A stretch of 34,551 nucleotides of DNA from Angelakisella sp. (GCA_020024555.1 JAHHTQ010000023.1:1-34551); one strand, 5' to 3'. Numbered from the stretch's first letter, positions 7,004-16,585 are shown. The notes: generated by a model from the sequence alone, not told the origin. Program-made: numbers and translations.

Positions 7004-9673
7004 TTAATTTTCACTTTCTCTCAAACGCTCTACGATTGTCAGTTTTGATACACTCCTATATACCAACAGAGGAACAACGCAACCTACAAGCGCAAAGATG
7101 GGCGCTATTATGAGGATTGACATAAAGGTAGGGTGATAGGAGAAAAACCAAAACATTTTTTCAAGTACCGAAGCAGCGAGAGGCCCTACTGTCAGAGAAA
7201 ATATAAGCGCGAGTGTTATTGAACCAAGAGCATACAAAAGTCCCTCAATAACCAGCATAGTTTTGAGCTGTTTGCCGGTCATACCAATAGATTGGAGTAT
7301 TGCAAGCTCCATTCTACGGGTAAGGATACCTGTAAGGACAGCGTTCACAAAATTTAGTACGCCTACCAGCCCCATAATAAAGGATAGAAGTCCCCCTACA
7401 ATTAGGAACATAGAGCGGAAGCTGTTAAATTCGTCTACATAGATTTGCTTACTCTCATATCCATAGCGTGGATTTTGGTTTTGTGTATATTTGCGGAGAA
7501 ATTCCTCCGTAGATATTTCATTATTGTTATCGGTATCAAAAGCATATAGCATAACATCGGATTTACCTGTCAGAGTTTTGAATGTTTCCGCATTCAAAAC
7601 AAATTCATCTGAACCGTAAAAACGATAACTTATGGTATTGGGAATCAGAACCAGTGCTTCTATTGTAAAGGTTTCGTCATGATATACAGATGGCCGCGCC
7701 ATATAACCACGTTCTCCAAAAGCGTCAGGCGTATCATAGACTTCTCCTGTTTCAGGGGAGTAATATTCCCATTTTTTTGGGACACGGAGAGTCACAGTAT
7801 CCCCAACCTTTGCCCAGTGAGAGTTATGTTTTATCGTATTGTAATCGTCAGCATAAAGTACTGCCGCAACTGAATGGCTGTTCGGCTTATAAAGCTCTGA
7901 GAGATTGCCATCTACCACAGTAAGCTTATCAAGAATAAAGGGTTCCATGCCATAGGTCTGCACTTGCTCCATTACCCGACCGTCTGGCGAATGTTCTGTG
8001 TGGGAAAGGTTGTAATTTACAATTTCTTCTGTATCACCCCAACGAAGTTTATTTTGACGCACCCATTCTTCCGGAGCAAACTGCAAAATGTTCGTTAACT
8101 GACCATAGATTCGTCCTCCGCCTGTAACATCATTTTGACTGTTTATATCAGCAATGACTTCTTCCGGCAATATTCCGTTGCCCGTACCCCAGTTTTGCAA
8201 ATTGTTATTAAAATAAGCTCCGTCTGCCAAAATAAAATCGAAGGCAGATTTGTCCTGCAAATATTTCTCCATATCAAAACCGTTTGTAAACAAAGCGGTC
8301 ATTTGTAGCAGCACCACTGCAAGAGTCAGGCTTAAAATAGTTATAAAAGTTTTTCCTTTACTGCGACTGAGGTTTGCCCACGCCATACAAAATATCGAAA
8401 CTTTACTGTTACCTTTTTTATGTTTTTTTCTTAGATTTGTACCATCAGTATATCTTACAGCTTCAATAGGGGAGACTTTTGCAGCCAACCGACTGGGACG
8501 TGTGCATGACAGTAGTACCGTAAATACGGAAAAAATGGCAGAAAATACAAAAATCAGAGGACTAACCGATAAAGTGTCTTCTACGAAACCATTGAGCTGA
8601 CGCATAATCATCGGACTTATCTTTGCTCCGATGAACCAACCGCAAAAACACCCGAGAGGAATACCGAATACGCAAAGCGTAAGGGCTTGCTGACGCAAAA
8701 TTGATTTAATCTGCTTCCCTGTCGTGCCTATGGTTTTGAGCAGACCATAGAATCTGATATCATTTACTACGGATATTTGAAAGACATTGTAGATAATCAG
8801 ATATCCGGTCAGAACAATCAGCAAAAGTAATACGATAACGGTTATTATTGTAATTAAGTCCATATTTTGAGACATCTGCGCTCCGGTGTATCCCCAGTTG
8901 ACACCTGTATCAATATAATTTTCCATATTAGGCGTATGGGATTGATAACCGTGATTTTCCAAAATAGTATTGAGATTATCATTAATATTACGTGTATTTT
9001 TGAACATAACATCTAAATTCCAACTGCCTGTTAGTTTATCGTTAACAGGAAGGTTTATATCCAACTTATCTAAAATTGAATTGACCGAATTTTCCGGAAT
9101 GAGAATATGATTTGCAACTACAATAGGATCTTTTTCCCACCAACCACAGAGTGTGAATGTCTGTTCGGTTGTTTTACCGTCCACATTCACGTTAACTGTA
9201 AACTCTGTACCGATTTTCGGCTCTACACCCAATAGACGCAGTACTTCAAGGTCTGTGGCAGCCTCGTTTGTTCCTTCCTTTGGCAGACTTCCTTCGATAG
9301 GGTCTAAAAACATCCAATGGGCAGAATTACTGTTACACCATCGCACTTCTACATGATTTTTACGTAGTTCTTCATTTCGGGCAAATCCAAGCACTCGGGA
9401 AACACCCCATTCTTTTATAAGAGGGTCTTCCCTAAACTCCAAAAACTGCTCTTTTGTCAAATATTTAAAGCTACCTTGAGCATATCCGCCTACTTGACGA
9501 AAGTTTGACTGCTGATATGCTTCGTTCATAGAAAGTCCCACAGTAAACAGGGCGGTGAACATAATTGTAGTCAATGCAATAGCAAGTATCGCAATAAAAT
9601 TACGGGTTTTTGATGCCTTGAAACTTTTGTTTGCCAGTTCTCGAATACATGGCTTATTGGAAACACACAGCAT
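7004..9673 (-). CDS. FtsX/MacB-type ABC transporter permease
   Basis: This 889-residue membrane protein has two FtsX halves. One membrane helix lies near residues 25-48, a large extracytoplasmic domain runs to about 270, and three helices follow near 275-390. A second single helix near 440 (FITILSLTLAVVLL) precedes another large outer domain, and three C-terminal helices end in SKLTIVERLRESEN. Both halves carry the FtsX loop motif (LLKTIGTTGKQI and AILQSIGMTGKQL). It overlaps no other gene, and its AAGGGGG ribosome site lies in the end of the ATPase gene, so translation is probably coupled. With the adjacent two-component system this looks like an efflux or sensing transporter for peptides or antibiotics. 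The substrate is unknown. Confidence 0.88.
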   Translation of the reverse strand: MLCVSNKPCIRELANKSFKASKTRNFIAILAIALTTIMFTALFTVGLSMNEAYQQSNFRQVGGYAQGSFKYLTKEQFLEFREDPLIKEWGVSRVLGFARNEELRKNHVEVRWCNSNSAHWMFLDPIEGSLPKEGTNEAATDLEVLRLLGVEPKIGTEFTVNVNVDGKTTEQTFTLCGWWEKDPIVVANHILIPENSVNSILDKLDINLPVNDKLTGSWNLDVMFKNTRNINDNLNTILENHGYQSHTPNMENYIDTGVNWGYTGAQMSQNMDLITIITVIVLLLLIVLTGYLIIYNVFQISVVNDIRFYGLLKTIGTTGKQIKSILRQQALTLCVFGIPLGCFCGWFIGAKISPMIMRQLNGFVEDTLSVSPLIFVFSAIFSVFTVLLSCTRPSRLAAKVSPIEAVRYTDGTNLRKKHKKGNSKVSIFCMAWANLSRSKGKTFITILSLTLAVVLLQMTALFTNGFDMEKYLQDKSAFDFILADGAYFNNNLQNWGTGNGILPEEVIADINSQNDVTGGGRIYGQLTNILQFAPEEWVRQNKLRWGDTEEIVNYNLSHTEHSPDGRVMEQVQTYGMEPFILDKLTVVDGNLSELYKPNSHSVAAVLYADDYNTIKHNSHWAKVGDTVTLRVPKKWEYYSPETGEVYDTPDAFGERGYMARPSVYHDETFTIEALVLIPNTISYRFYGSDEFVLNAETFKTLTGKSDVMLYAFDTDNNNEISTEEFLRKYTQNQNPRYGYESKQIYVDEFNSFRSMFLIVGGLLSFIMGLVGVLNFVNAVLTGILTRRMELAILQSIGMTGKQLKTMLVIEGLLYALGSITLALIFSLTVGPLAASVLEKMFWFFSYHPTFMSILIIAPIFALVGCVVPLLVYRSVSKLTIVERLRESEN

Positions 9674-9677
9674 TTAT

Positions 9678-10349
9678 TCACCCCCTTACAACGATATGTC
9701 CGTCTTCTATGCGGACAATGCGATCGGCAAGCTGAGCAATTTCTTCGTTATGGGTAATCATCACAATAGTTTGGGCGAAACGTTCGCTGGTTACTTTTAA
9801 GAGACTGAGCACATCTTGACTGGTCTTGCTGTCAAGGTTTCCGGTAGGTTCATCTGCCAAAATTATGGCAGGTTTTGCCGCTAGGGCTCGTGCAATGGCT
9901 ACACGTTGCTGTTGACCTCCCGAGAGGTTATTCGGGAGATTTTGTAGCTTTTTTTCCAACCCAAGAACTTCGATAATGTTCTGTACATAGCGTTCATCTA
10001 CCTGTTTACCGTCCAGTCGGATTGGCAGTATGATATTTTCCATAACATTCAGTACCGGCACCAAATTGTAATTTTGAAATACAAATCCGATTTTACGGCG
10101 ACGAAAAATGGTTAGTTCTTCGTCTTTTAGAGTGGAAAGTTCTCGACCGTCCACTGTCACTGTACCACTGGTTGGTCGATCAAGTCCACCCAAAATATGA
10201 AGTAAAGTGGATTTTCCTGAACCGGAAGTTCCCACAATCGCCACAAATTCACCTTTCTCTACTGCAAAATTCACGCCGTCCAAAGCATTAATTGTAGTAT
10301 CACCGCTACTATAAATTTTTTTCAGGTTTTCTACCTGCAAAATACTCAT
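9678..10349 (-). CDS. ABC transporter ATP-binding protein (MacB/LolD-like)
   Basis: This 223-residue ATPase has the complete motif set: Walker A GTSGSGKST (40-48), Q-loop in FVFQNYNLVP, signature LSGGQ (142-146), Walker B with ADEPTGNLD (about 165-173) and the H-loop in MITHNEE. It is the nucleotide-binding partner of the FtsX-type permease next to it and powers substrate export or mechanical work at the membrane. The ATG at 10349 follows AGGAGG at a spacing of eight. A terminator-like hairpin sits just upstream of that ribosome site. Confidence 0.93.
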   Translation of the reverse strand: MSILQVENLKKIYSSGDTTINALDGVNFAVEKGEFVAIVGTSGSGKSTLLHILGGLDRPTSGTVTVDGRELSTLKDEELTIFRRRKIGFVFQNYNLVPVLNVMENIILPIRLDGKQVDERYVQNIIEVLGLEKKLQNLPNNLSGGQQQRVAIARALAAKPAIILADEPTGNLDSKTSQDVLSLLKVTSERFAQTIVMITHNEEIAQLADRIVRIEDGHIVVRG

Positions 10350-10363
10350 ATAACTTTCCTCCT

Positions 10364-10408
10364 ATAAAAAAATCTGTGTATAGAGAGCAATTTCTCACTA
10401 CACACAGA
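10364..10408 (-). terminator. Terminator/attenuator hairpin before the ABC genes
   Basis: On the minus strand TCTGTGTGTAGTGAG pairs with CTCTCTATACACAGA, with a few mismatches, and is followed at once by TTTTTTTAT and then by the AGGAGG of the ABC ATPase. It is therefore a classical terminator shape placed in the leader of the transporter genes. It may stop readthrough from the kinase gene or act as an attenuator. Confidence 0.65.
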
Positions 10409-10479
10409 TAATAACACACGATTATTTCAAAAATCTTTCTAAATGACATTCAATTCTAACAATTTTGAAAGAATTGATA

Positions 10480-11385
10480 TTATATCGGTAGAAACACAGA
10501 AAAAACAGACCCTTTTCCTACTTCTGAACATACTTTTATATAGCCACCTTGAAGTCTGATAATCTCCCGAGCCAAATAGAGTCCAATGCCTACCCCATCT
10601 TGTTGAGCATTTGTACAAGAACGATAGAAACGTGAGAAAATATTTGCCTGTTCTTCTTCCGAAATACCAATGCCGGTATCGGTAATATCCACACGTACAA
10701 ACATCTCATAAGAAATAACCGAGATTGTCACACTCCCGCTCACAGTATATTTGATGGCATTGTCAACCAAATTGCAAATAGCTTCGGTCGTCCATTTGCT
10801 ATCAAAGAAAGCTACTGTATCCGTTGGATTTACTATGATGGTAAGTCCCTTGTTTAGAGCTTTACTTGCAAATTGCTGCTCTATCTGCGCAAGTATAGTT
10901 GCCAGCGGACTATACTTCGGGTGAATGGCAATAATGCCGTTTTCCAATCGTGACAGTTTCACTAAACTATCAATTAAAAAACGTAGCTTCTCTGTCTGTG
11001 TATGGAGAATGGCTGTGTATTCCTTACATTCAGGGGACAGTTTTTCCTCTTGCAACAGTTCTGTATATAGAAATATGTTGGAAATAGGCGTCTTGGTCTG
11101 ATGGGAGATGTCAGTAATCAACGCTTTTATACGTTCTCTTTCCTGAAAAACATTTTGAGCAGATAGTGTAGAAGATGACAGGTAGTGGGCAAATCTGGTT
11201 TCCAGCGCAGAAAGCAAACTTTCATCAAAGGTAGATTCCTTAAAAGTGCCATTCATAGCAGCAGTCAGCATATTATCTAATGTCTCCATCGTCTTGCGGG
11301 TTTTTTTACGTTGAAATAAAATTACAACAACTGTAAAGAGCAGACAAACTGCTCCGAAAATCCAACCCAGATTATTCATAGTCAT
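10480..11385 (-). CDS. Sensor histidine kinase
   Basis: This 301-residue kinase has a single N-terminal membrane helix (about 6-24) and almost no extracellular part. The dimerisation/phosphoacceptor box is ISHQTKTP with H95, the N-box is DNAIKYT, and the G-boxes are DTGIGIS and GVGIGLYLAR. Lacking a sensor domain, it probably perceives its signal through the membrane or through the adjacent ABC permease, as in Bce-type modules. It overlaps the response regulator by 14 bases. A second in-frame ATG at 11379 is an equally possible start. Confidence 0.9.
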   Translation of the reverse strand: MTMNNLGWIFGAVCLLFTVVVILFQRKKTRKTMETLDNMLTAAMNGTFKESTFDESLLSALETRFAHYLSSSTLSAQNVFQERERIKALITDISHQTKTPISNIFLYTELLQEEKLSPECKEYTAILHTQTEKLRFLIDSLVKLSRLENGIIAIHPKYSPLATILAQIEQQFASKALNKGLTIIVNPTDTVAFFDSKWTTEAICNLVDNAIKYTVSGSVTISVISYEMFVRVDITDTGIGISEEEQANIFSRFYRSCTNAQQDGVGIGLYLAREIIRLQGGYIKVCSEVGKGSVFSVFLPI

Positions 11386-12049
11386 TCACCCACATATAAC
11401 CTATGCCGTACACAGTCTTGATATACTTATGCGCATTTAGCTTGTCACGTAGACGCTTGACAGTTACAGATAAAGCGTTTTCATCTACAAAGTCAGCTCC
11501 GTCTGTCCAAATTCGGTCTACAAGTATAGCCCGCTCCATTGTTCGCCCTCGATTTTCAACCAATAACCGAAGTAACTTTTGCTCTGTTTTACTCAGTTCA
11601 ACAGGAATTCCATTCGCACAAAATCGCAGGGCGGTAAAGTCAAATGAATATGGTTCAATTTCTATAATTGTCATAGGTTCTTTATCTCTCGCTTTTCGAA
11701 GCTGAGTATTCACTCTTGCTCTCAACACAGACAAAGAAAAAGGCTTTGTAATGTAGTCATCTGCACCCTGTTCCAGTCCATTCACAATATCTTCATCTGT
11801 ATCATTGGCAGTAAGTAAAATAATAGCAGTTTTTGCAGAACCTGCCCGTATTTCTTTCAGTAATGTTAAGCCATTTCCGTCCGGCAAATTTAGGTCAAGT
11901 AGAATTAAATTAGGTATCTGACAAAGTAGCTGTTCTCTGGCGGTTTGCAGATTGATACAGGAAACCACTTGTCTGCCATCAGTCTTTAACGCTTTGCAAA
12001 GCCCTTGATTTAAGCCTTTGTCATCTTCTATGATTAAAACTTGTTCCAT
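11372..12049 (-). CDS. OmpR-family response regulator
   Basis: This regulator has about 225 residues. The receiver domain carries the acidic pocket IIEDD, the phosphoacceptor aspartate in LILLDLNLPDG (about D52) and the switch lysine in ITKPFS. The C-terminal winged helix has ELSKTEQKLLRLLVENRG and TVKRLRDKLNAHKYIKTVYG. The frame is open from a TTG at 12064, but GGAG lies nine bases before the ATG at 12049, so I chose the ATG. It is the first gene of the regulator, kinase, ATPase, permease series and probably controls it. Confidence 0.92.
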   Translation of the reverse strand: MEQVLIIEDDKGLNQGLCKALKTDGRQVVSCINLQTAREQLLCQIPNLILLDLNLPDGNGLTLLKEIRAGSAKTAIILLTANDTDEDIVNGLEQGADDYITKPFSLSVLRARVNTQLRKARDKEPMTIIEIEPYSFDFTALRFCANGIPVELSKTEQKLLRLLVENRGRTMERAILVDRIWTDGADFVDENALSVTVKRLRDKLNAHKYIKTVYGIGYMWVNDYE

Positions 12050-12087
12050 CAATATATTCTCCAATTCTTATGTATAAATATTTTGAA

Positions 12088-12101
12088 ACTACTATGGTAG
12101 T
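12088..12101. promoter_or_regulatory. Short inverted repeat upstream of the response regulator
   Basis: ACTAC-TATG-GTAGT forms a palindrome about 40 bases upstream of the response-regulator ATG. Its position suits an operator, perhaps for autoregulation, but five-base arms can occur by chance. Confidence 0.25.
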
Positions 12102-12713
12102 ATCTGTTACACATCATCTTACACCGATTTTTCCATTGACTTTGTAAAACGTCCTTATAGATAAAATTTTCGTTCATTGATGATGAAAATGAGGCTGAAA
12201 TCATAGATTATAAGATTAGAACAGATGTGTACAAAAAATCAAAAAAATAACAGTAGGTAAAATCTATGTTACAGTAAGGTTGCGACAAATAAACTGAACG
12301 AGAGGATAATCTATTTCGTTATAAAGACTGTAACATAAACTGGCTATTTTCGTCAAGCATCAGTAGTGTGAACTAAGTAACTTTTTTGCATATACGCTTT
12401 CCTTCTTTTTAATATTTTTTTAAACCTAAAATTGCATAACAAATTGAACGCTTTTTAAAAATCAAAGAAATCACACAACAATAATGTAAATTTTATCAAG
12501 TTTGTCTTAAAATAATTCTTCCGAAGTACGATATCTTATTCTTTTTCTTAAAATGCATTAATTTGAACTGCAAACATTAAAATTTCTTTAATAGTATAAT
12601 TATTATCAGTCATAGTGATTGTCTACTTATGTCAAAATTTTGTGTAGTAACTTTATTTTAACATTTGCCTTTTACTATGGCTATTTTTTTTTACGTTCAA
12701 GTCCATTTTACAA

Positions 12714-12770
12714 TTTACCATATGTTTTTTTAAATGATAAGTCATTCAAAATTATTCATTATATGGTAAA
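12714..12770. repeat. Inverted repeat downstream of the surface-protein gene
   Basis: TTTACCATAT (12714-12723) pairs perfectly with ATATGGTAAA (12761-12770) across a 37-base spacer. It lies next to the stronger hairpin at 12791 and may be part of the 3' untranslated structure of the surface-protein gene or a small mobile-element remnant. Confidence 0.4.
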
Positions 12771-12790
12771 TAATTTTGTCATATATGATT

Positions 12791-12839
12791 AATAGAACTA
12801 AGAAATAGTATTAATCCAAATACTAATCTTAGTTCTATT
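12791..12839 (-). terminator. Long hairpin after the surface-protein gene
   Basis: AATAGAACTAAGA (12791-12803) pairs perfectly with TCTTAGTTCTATT (12827-12839), and the inside also pairs (TAGTATT with AATACTA). The minus-strand gene ends 50 bases upstream in its reading direction. The structure is strong, but no T-run follows it, so it may stabilise the 3' end rather than act as a standard intrinsic terminator. Confidence 0.5.
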
Positions 12840-12888
12840 GTAAAATATGAAGATAATTATTACTTTAATATTATTCTAATAAATAATA

Positions 12889-15624
12889 TTAAATATGTTT
12901 TTTTAGTTGTAACCATATTGTCACCATTATACCTAATACAACTAAAATACTCAATATTACTGTTACAGCAATATTAATATTTGATGATTGTGAACTTTGT
13001 GACATCATTACTGATTTCGTATTATTTTCAAAATCTTCTGAAACTTTTTTTACTTCTGGTTTTGTTTCTGTGTTTTGCATAATTCTCTCTTGTGAAGTAT
13101 TATTTTTCTCTATATTTATTTCAGGTTCAATAACTCCACCTGTCACAGGATTTACGTTTTGTTTATTTTGATTGTTTGTGATATTTTGTACAATACCATG
13201 CGCATATTTAATATATTCTTTTATATTTATACGAATATAATTACTTGGCATTTTGTCTACTGTACTTTGTTTTATTTCATATGTTTTGCCATTATAATTT
13301 ACCATTAAACGTACACCTGTATCTTTTATTGTTTTCAATAAATCAAAACTGAAATTGAAATTATCTGTAACATCAATTGTCACTGTCTTATTTTTATCAG
13401 CTTTTTTAATTAATTCAATTGCTTTATTACTTTCAGCATATAATTTATTTTCACTTGATTCATAATCTGTTGATGTCCTTGGTTTTGAAGGTGCAGGTGT
13501 TGGTGGAGCGGGAGGTGTCGGTGGTGTAGGAGGTGCGGGTGGTGTAGGTGGTGTAGGTGGTGTAGGTGGTGCAGGAGGTGTCGGTGGTGCGGGTGGTGTT
13601 GAATGATTTGATGATTTCCAACCTAAAACAAATGGACTAAGTGAATTTACAGTAAATTCCAAACCTGTATCTGTTTTTTTCAAATTAGGATATTCTATGC
13701 TATTTGCAGATTTAATATGGGCAACTACAAAATTATCTGATTTTTTTGCATTTGGAGGATATGGCAGAAATAATCTAGCACTTCCGCTTGTTATATTTGC
13801 GACTGTATTATTCTCTATATTTACCAATTTTATTTCCATATAGTCGCTGTTCTCTTTTAAAATATCCTTTTGTGTTGCAGTTGCTGTTTTATCTATTTGA
13901 TTATTTATAACTCTTTTTGCTTCCGTATCAATATTATCAAATACTATTAATTTTGTTTTATCTCTTGGTTGAGATATTGTGGTATTTTTTGGCACAGCAA
14001 TTGATGGTATATTTGATGTTGTGTTTAATTGTTCATAAATATTTAAAATATATTTTGGTTCTAATTTTGTTACTTTACCACTTTTTAATACGACATTATA
14101 TTTTTCGCTATCAGCATTAGATGTAAGTAAAATTTCTTTACTGTCTTTTGAATAATTAATATTCAAAAGTTCAGCAAATTGTTTTTCATCTTCTTTATTT
14201 ACAAAACCACTAAATTCGACATCATTAATGCTATTTAGAGCAGGCTTTTTATTTATATCATAAACAGAAATATCTTTTGCTTTTGCCATAGCGTCTTTTT
14301 TATTTACTTTAAACGTTACTGTTGAAGTTGCTTCAAGATAAACCTCATCAGCCGCCTTTTTAGCTGTAATTGTCGCTGTACCCGATTTTAATATTTTTAC
14401 TTTGTTACCATCTACGCTTATAACATCAGGAGTATTGTTTTCAAAAGTAATTATGCCTGATCCGTTACCGCCTTTTGTTCTCAATACAAAATCATCTTCA
14501 CCATAAGTTTTGTCGTCTATTTTGTCTATTTCGAAACCAACTTGTTCTTTTTTTGCTGTATTAAATTTATAATCAATTCCTTTTCCCACAAAAATACCTA
14601 TATTTTGTGGATCATACTTCGGAATATATCTAAATTGTAAAGAATGCTCCTCATCTTTTAAATTGTCCAAAATAAAAGCTACTTTACCATTTACTAACTC
14701 TTTATTTTCAATAGAGTTACCATTAATCAAAGAGACTTCACCTTCTGGAATGTATCCATTATGTTCTTCAAGAGATACATTGAAAATAGCTGTTTTTGCA
14801 TTTGACTGTCCGGTTATACTTTCGATAGCTACATTTATATTTGGTTCTATTGTACCAAATACAAGTTTCACATCATTTGGTAAATATTCTTTTGAACCAT
14901 TATACCCAATTATTAAATTATATATTTTATTTTTTTCTATTGGATATTTAAAACTAGCATTTCCTTTATCCAAAATTTCAGACATTTTTGGTGGAGGTGG
15001 AGGACCATCATTGGGCTCAGATTGATTTCCATCAAATATCATTATTGATCCTTCTGGAACACCCAAATCGCCTTGTTCAGGTAAAAATATATCCATTGAG
15101 GCAAAAGCATCCGTTTGTTTAATGGGCAACATTTCAATATTAATTTGTGGTTTTGTAAAGCTATAATCAATTACTATAAGTTGCTCCTCATTATAATAAT
15201 AATTTGAACCTTTATCGGAATAATAACGAGTTCTCAATTCACACGTATGACCTAAGTCGCTCATATACCTTGTTTCAGTAGTTCGTGCAACCCCATTTAC
15301 AAGTTGCAGTTCTTCTGAATTTCCTTCAATAAAAAGAGTTCCTTCTGGTATCGGTGCGTTTGTCTCTTCGCCTCTAAGTTCAAAAACGTGATGTACAATA
15401 TAATATTTTTTGCCACTTTTTGTAATTTCTTCAACTTTTTCAATATAATGAGAACATTGAACTGGCTGATTTGTTTTTTTGTTTATTGCCATTACATTAC
15501 TTTGACCAATAACATTACTTTGACCAAGCGTTAAATCGGCAAACGCCAGACTACTTGTCATTTGAACAATTACTGCAAATGACAAAATAAAAGATAAAAT
15601 TATTTTAAATTTATTTTTCTTCAT
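12889..15624 (-). CDS. Secreted, C-terminally membrane-anchored surface protein with Ig-like domains and Pro-rich stalk
   Basis: This 911-residue protein starts with a signal peptide (basic MKKNKFK, then a hydrophobic stretch ending SSLAFA). The middle contains several beta-rich segments. One, ending in VKILKSGTATITAKKAAD, resembles a bacterial Ig-like (Big) domain. After SPFVLGWK comes a low-complexity PPAPPTPP stalk (about residues 675-715), then a beta-rich module and a linker rich in N, Q, S and E. The C-terminus is one membrane helix (about 885-905) with a short basic tail (LKKHI). No LPXTG-type sorting motif is seen. It is probably an adhesin or a surface structural protein. AGGAG precedes the ATG, and no operon partner is near. 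Confidence 0.8.
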   Translation of the reverse strand: MKKNKFKIILSFILSFAVIVQMTSSLAFADLTLGQSNVIGQSNVMAINKKTNQPVQCSHYIEKVEEITKSGKKYYIVHHVFELRGEETNAPIPEGTLFIEGNSEELQLVNGVARTTETRYMSDLGHTCELRTRYYSDKGSNYYYNEEQLIVIDYSFTKPQINIEMLPIKQTDAFASMDIFLPEQGDLGVPEGSIMIFDGNQSEPNDGPPPPPKMSEILDKGNASFKYPIEKNKIYNLIIGYNGSKEYLPNDVKLVFGTIEPNINVAIESITGQSNAKTAIFNVSLEEHNGYIPEGEVSLINGNSIENKELVNGKVAFILDNLKDEEHSLQFRYIPKYDPQNIGIFVGKGIDYKFNTAKKEQVGFEIDKIDDKTYGEDDFVLRTKGGNGSGIITFENNTPDVISVDGNKVKILKSGTATITAKKAADEVYLEATSTVTFKVNKKDAMAKAKDISVYDINKKPALNSINDVEFSGFVNKEDEKQFAELLNINYSKDSKEILLTSNADSEKYNVVLKSGKVTKLEPKYILNIYEQLNTTSNIPSIAVPKNTTISQPRDKTKLIVFDNIDTEAKRVINNQIDKTATATQKDILKENSDYMEIKLVNIENNTVANITSGSARLFLPYPPNAKKSDNFVVAHIKSANSIEYPNLKKTDTGLEFTVNSLSPFVLGWKSSNHSTPPAPPTPPAPPTPPTPPTPPAPPTPPTPPAPPTPAPSKPRTSTDYESSENKLYAESNKAIELIKKADKNKTVTIDVTDNFNFSFDLLKTIKDTGVRLMVNYNGKTYEIKQSTVDKMPSNYIRINIKEYIKYAHGIVQNITNNQNKQNVNPVTGGVIEPEINIEKNNTSQERIMQNTETKPEVKKVSEDFENNTKSVMMSQSSQSSNINIAVTVILSILVVLGIMVTIWLQLKKHI
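13489..13599 (-). repeat. Tandem 9-base repeats encoding the Pro-rich stalk
   Basis: About twelve units of the plus-strand pattern ggtggtgta, with variants ggaggtgcg and ggtggtgtc, encode alternating PPT and PPA triplets. The region is locally GC-rich within an AT-rich gene. Units of this length can expand or contract by slippage while keeping the frame, so stalk length probably varies between strains. Confidence 0.8.
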
Positions 15625-15842
15625 ACATTTCTCCTATCTTTCAATTAAATTATGTATAGATTTGTACAATTAAATAATAAAAAATATATGTTTTAAAATC
15701 AATGCTTTTTTTCCCATTTTTTCTCTCTTTTAAAATTTTTTATTGAGAAAATCTTAAAAAGTCGAATTTTATTTTCAGATCCTCCCTTTCTTTGTATTAA
15801 GCGGATATGACAAAACCTCATCGCCTTAGGCTTAAAAAATTG

Positions 15843-16486
15843 TACTTCCCCAATTTGTGTAGACAGTACAAAAAGAGACTACTTATGGTAGAAAATAAAA
15901 TTTAAGCAATATATTGACTTCGCTCTTCAAGTGGAGTCAGTTTTGTTTTAAGTTGTATTCTTTGATTGTTGTAGAAGTATATGTAATCATCTATAATGAG
16001 GCGAGCCTCCTTATAAGTTGAGAGTTTCGTTCGATAAATACATTCAGTTTTTAAGATTGAAAAGAAGTTTTCCGCTAAGGCATTGTCATAAGGATTCCCT
16101 CTTCTTGACATAGAAGGTGTTATGCCATATGATTTAGTAAGGCGATAATATCCTTGGGAGGTATATTGAAAGCCTTGGTCACTGTGGAGTTGCACATCTG
16201 CGGTGACTTTTTCTTTTTTCTTAGCATCTTTAATTGTGTTTAAAACAAGATTAACTGTTTGCTCTTTGCTTATTCTGTATGAAACAATGCTGTTATCATA
16301 CAAATCAAGTATAATTAAAAGATAAAGTGTTCTTTGTTTTGTTTTTATGTATGATATAACTGTTACCCATTTTTGAATAGTCTTTCTGCTTTAAAGTTTT
16401 TGTTGAGTAAATTTTCATAACGATGTAAACACTAACTATGATAGTGATATTTTCTTCGTCTTACCATAGATAGTAAATTATTGGAT
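15843..16486 (-). mobile_element. Decayed IS3-family insertion sequence
   Basis: This is a 5'-truncated IS3-type element. Its 3' end seems to be the sequence TTGTACTTCCCCAATTTGTG at about 15848, just beyond the orfB stop. Its 5' part is missing because a different IS3-type end starts at 16487. The remaining orfB is described separately. Confidence 0.6.
15902..16478 (-). pseudogene. IS3-family transposase OrfB, truncated and frameshifted
   Basis: The intact 3' part (15902-16303, about 133 codons) has the second catalytic aspartate in LHSDQGFQYTS and the final glutamate in NPYDNALAENFFS, the D-(35)E half of the DDE integrase fold. Upstream, KWVTVISYIKTKQRTLYLLI continues in frame. The next part, HRYENLLNKNFKAERLF, is in a different frame, so a frameshift lies near 16370, and a stop codon interrupts the part before it. 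Homology stops near 16478, where another inverted repeat begins. The gene is dead. Confidence 0.8.
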
Positions 16487-16524
16487 TGCCAACACTAAAT
16501 TGGACAAAAATTAAGAGAACAGTT
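16487..16524 (+). repeat. Left inverted repeat of the 11.9-kb segment
   Basis: It begins TGCCAACACTAAAT and continues TGGACAAAAATTAAGAG, then AACAGTT. Compared with the reverse complement of 28377-28414, all but two of the 38 bases match. It interrupts the orfB remnant to its left. Confidence 0.75.
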
Positions 16525-16585
16525 CTCTGTACTCTCTCCCGAAAAGTTGGTAACGACAGAATTATTTGTGTCGGCTGTGAGGAAT

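Larger units (their letters stand above)
12102..12888. other. AT-rich intergenic region with a coding scar and two hairpins
   Basis: This stretch of nearly 800 bases has no convincing gene. Near 12164-12250 the plus strand holds a short open run (FIDDENEAEIIDYKIRTDVY and a few more codons to a stop) that looks protein-like but is bounded by stops, so it may be a scar. Beyond 12380 the sequence is very AT-rich. Two stable palindromes lie near the right end and are listed separately. Confidence 0.4.

Noticed and set aside
10480..12049. Assigning a specific drug such as bacitracin to the two-component/ABC module
   Set aside because: Kinase and transporter architecture suggest a detoxification module, but nothing in the sequence identifies the ligand.
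13489..13599. Short regular repeats, considered as a CRISPR array
   Set aside because: Units are 9 bases with no spacers and encode an in-frame Pro-rich stalk.
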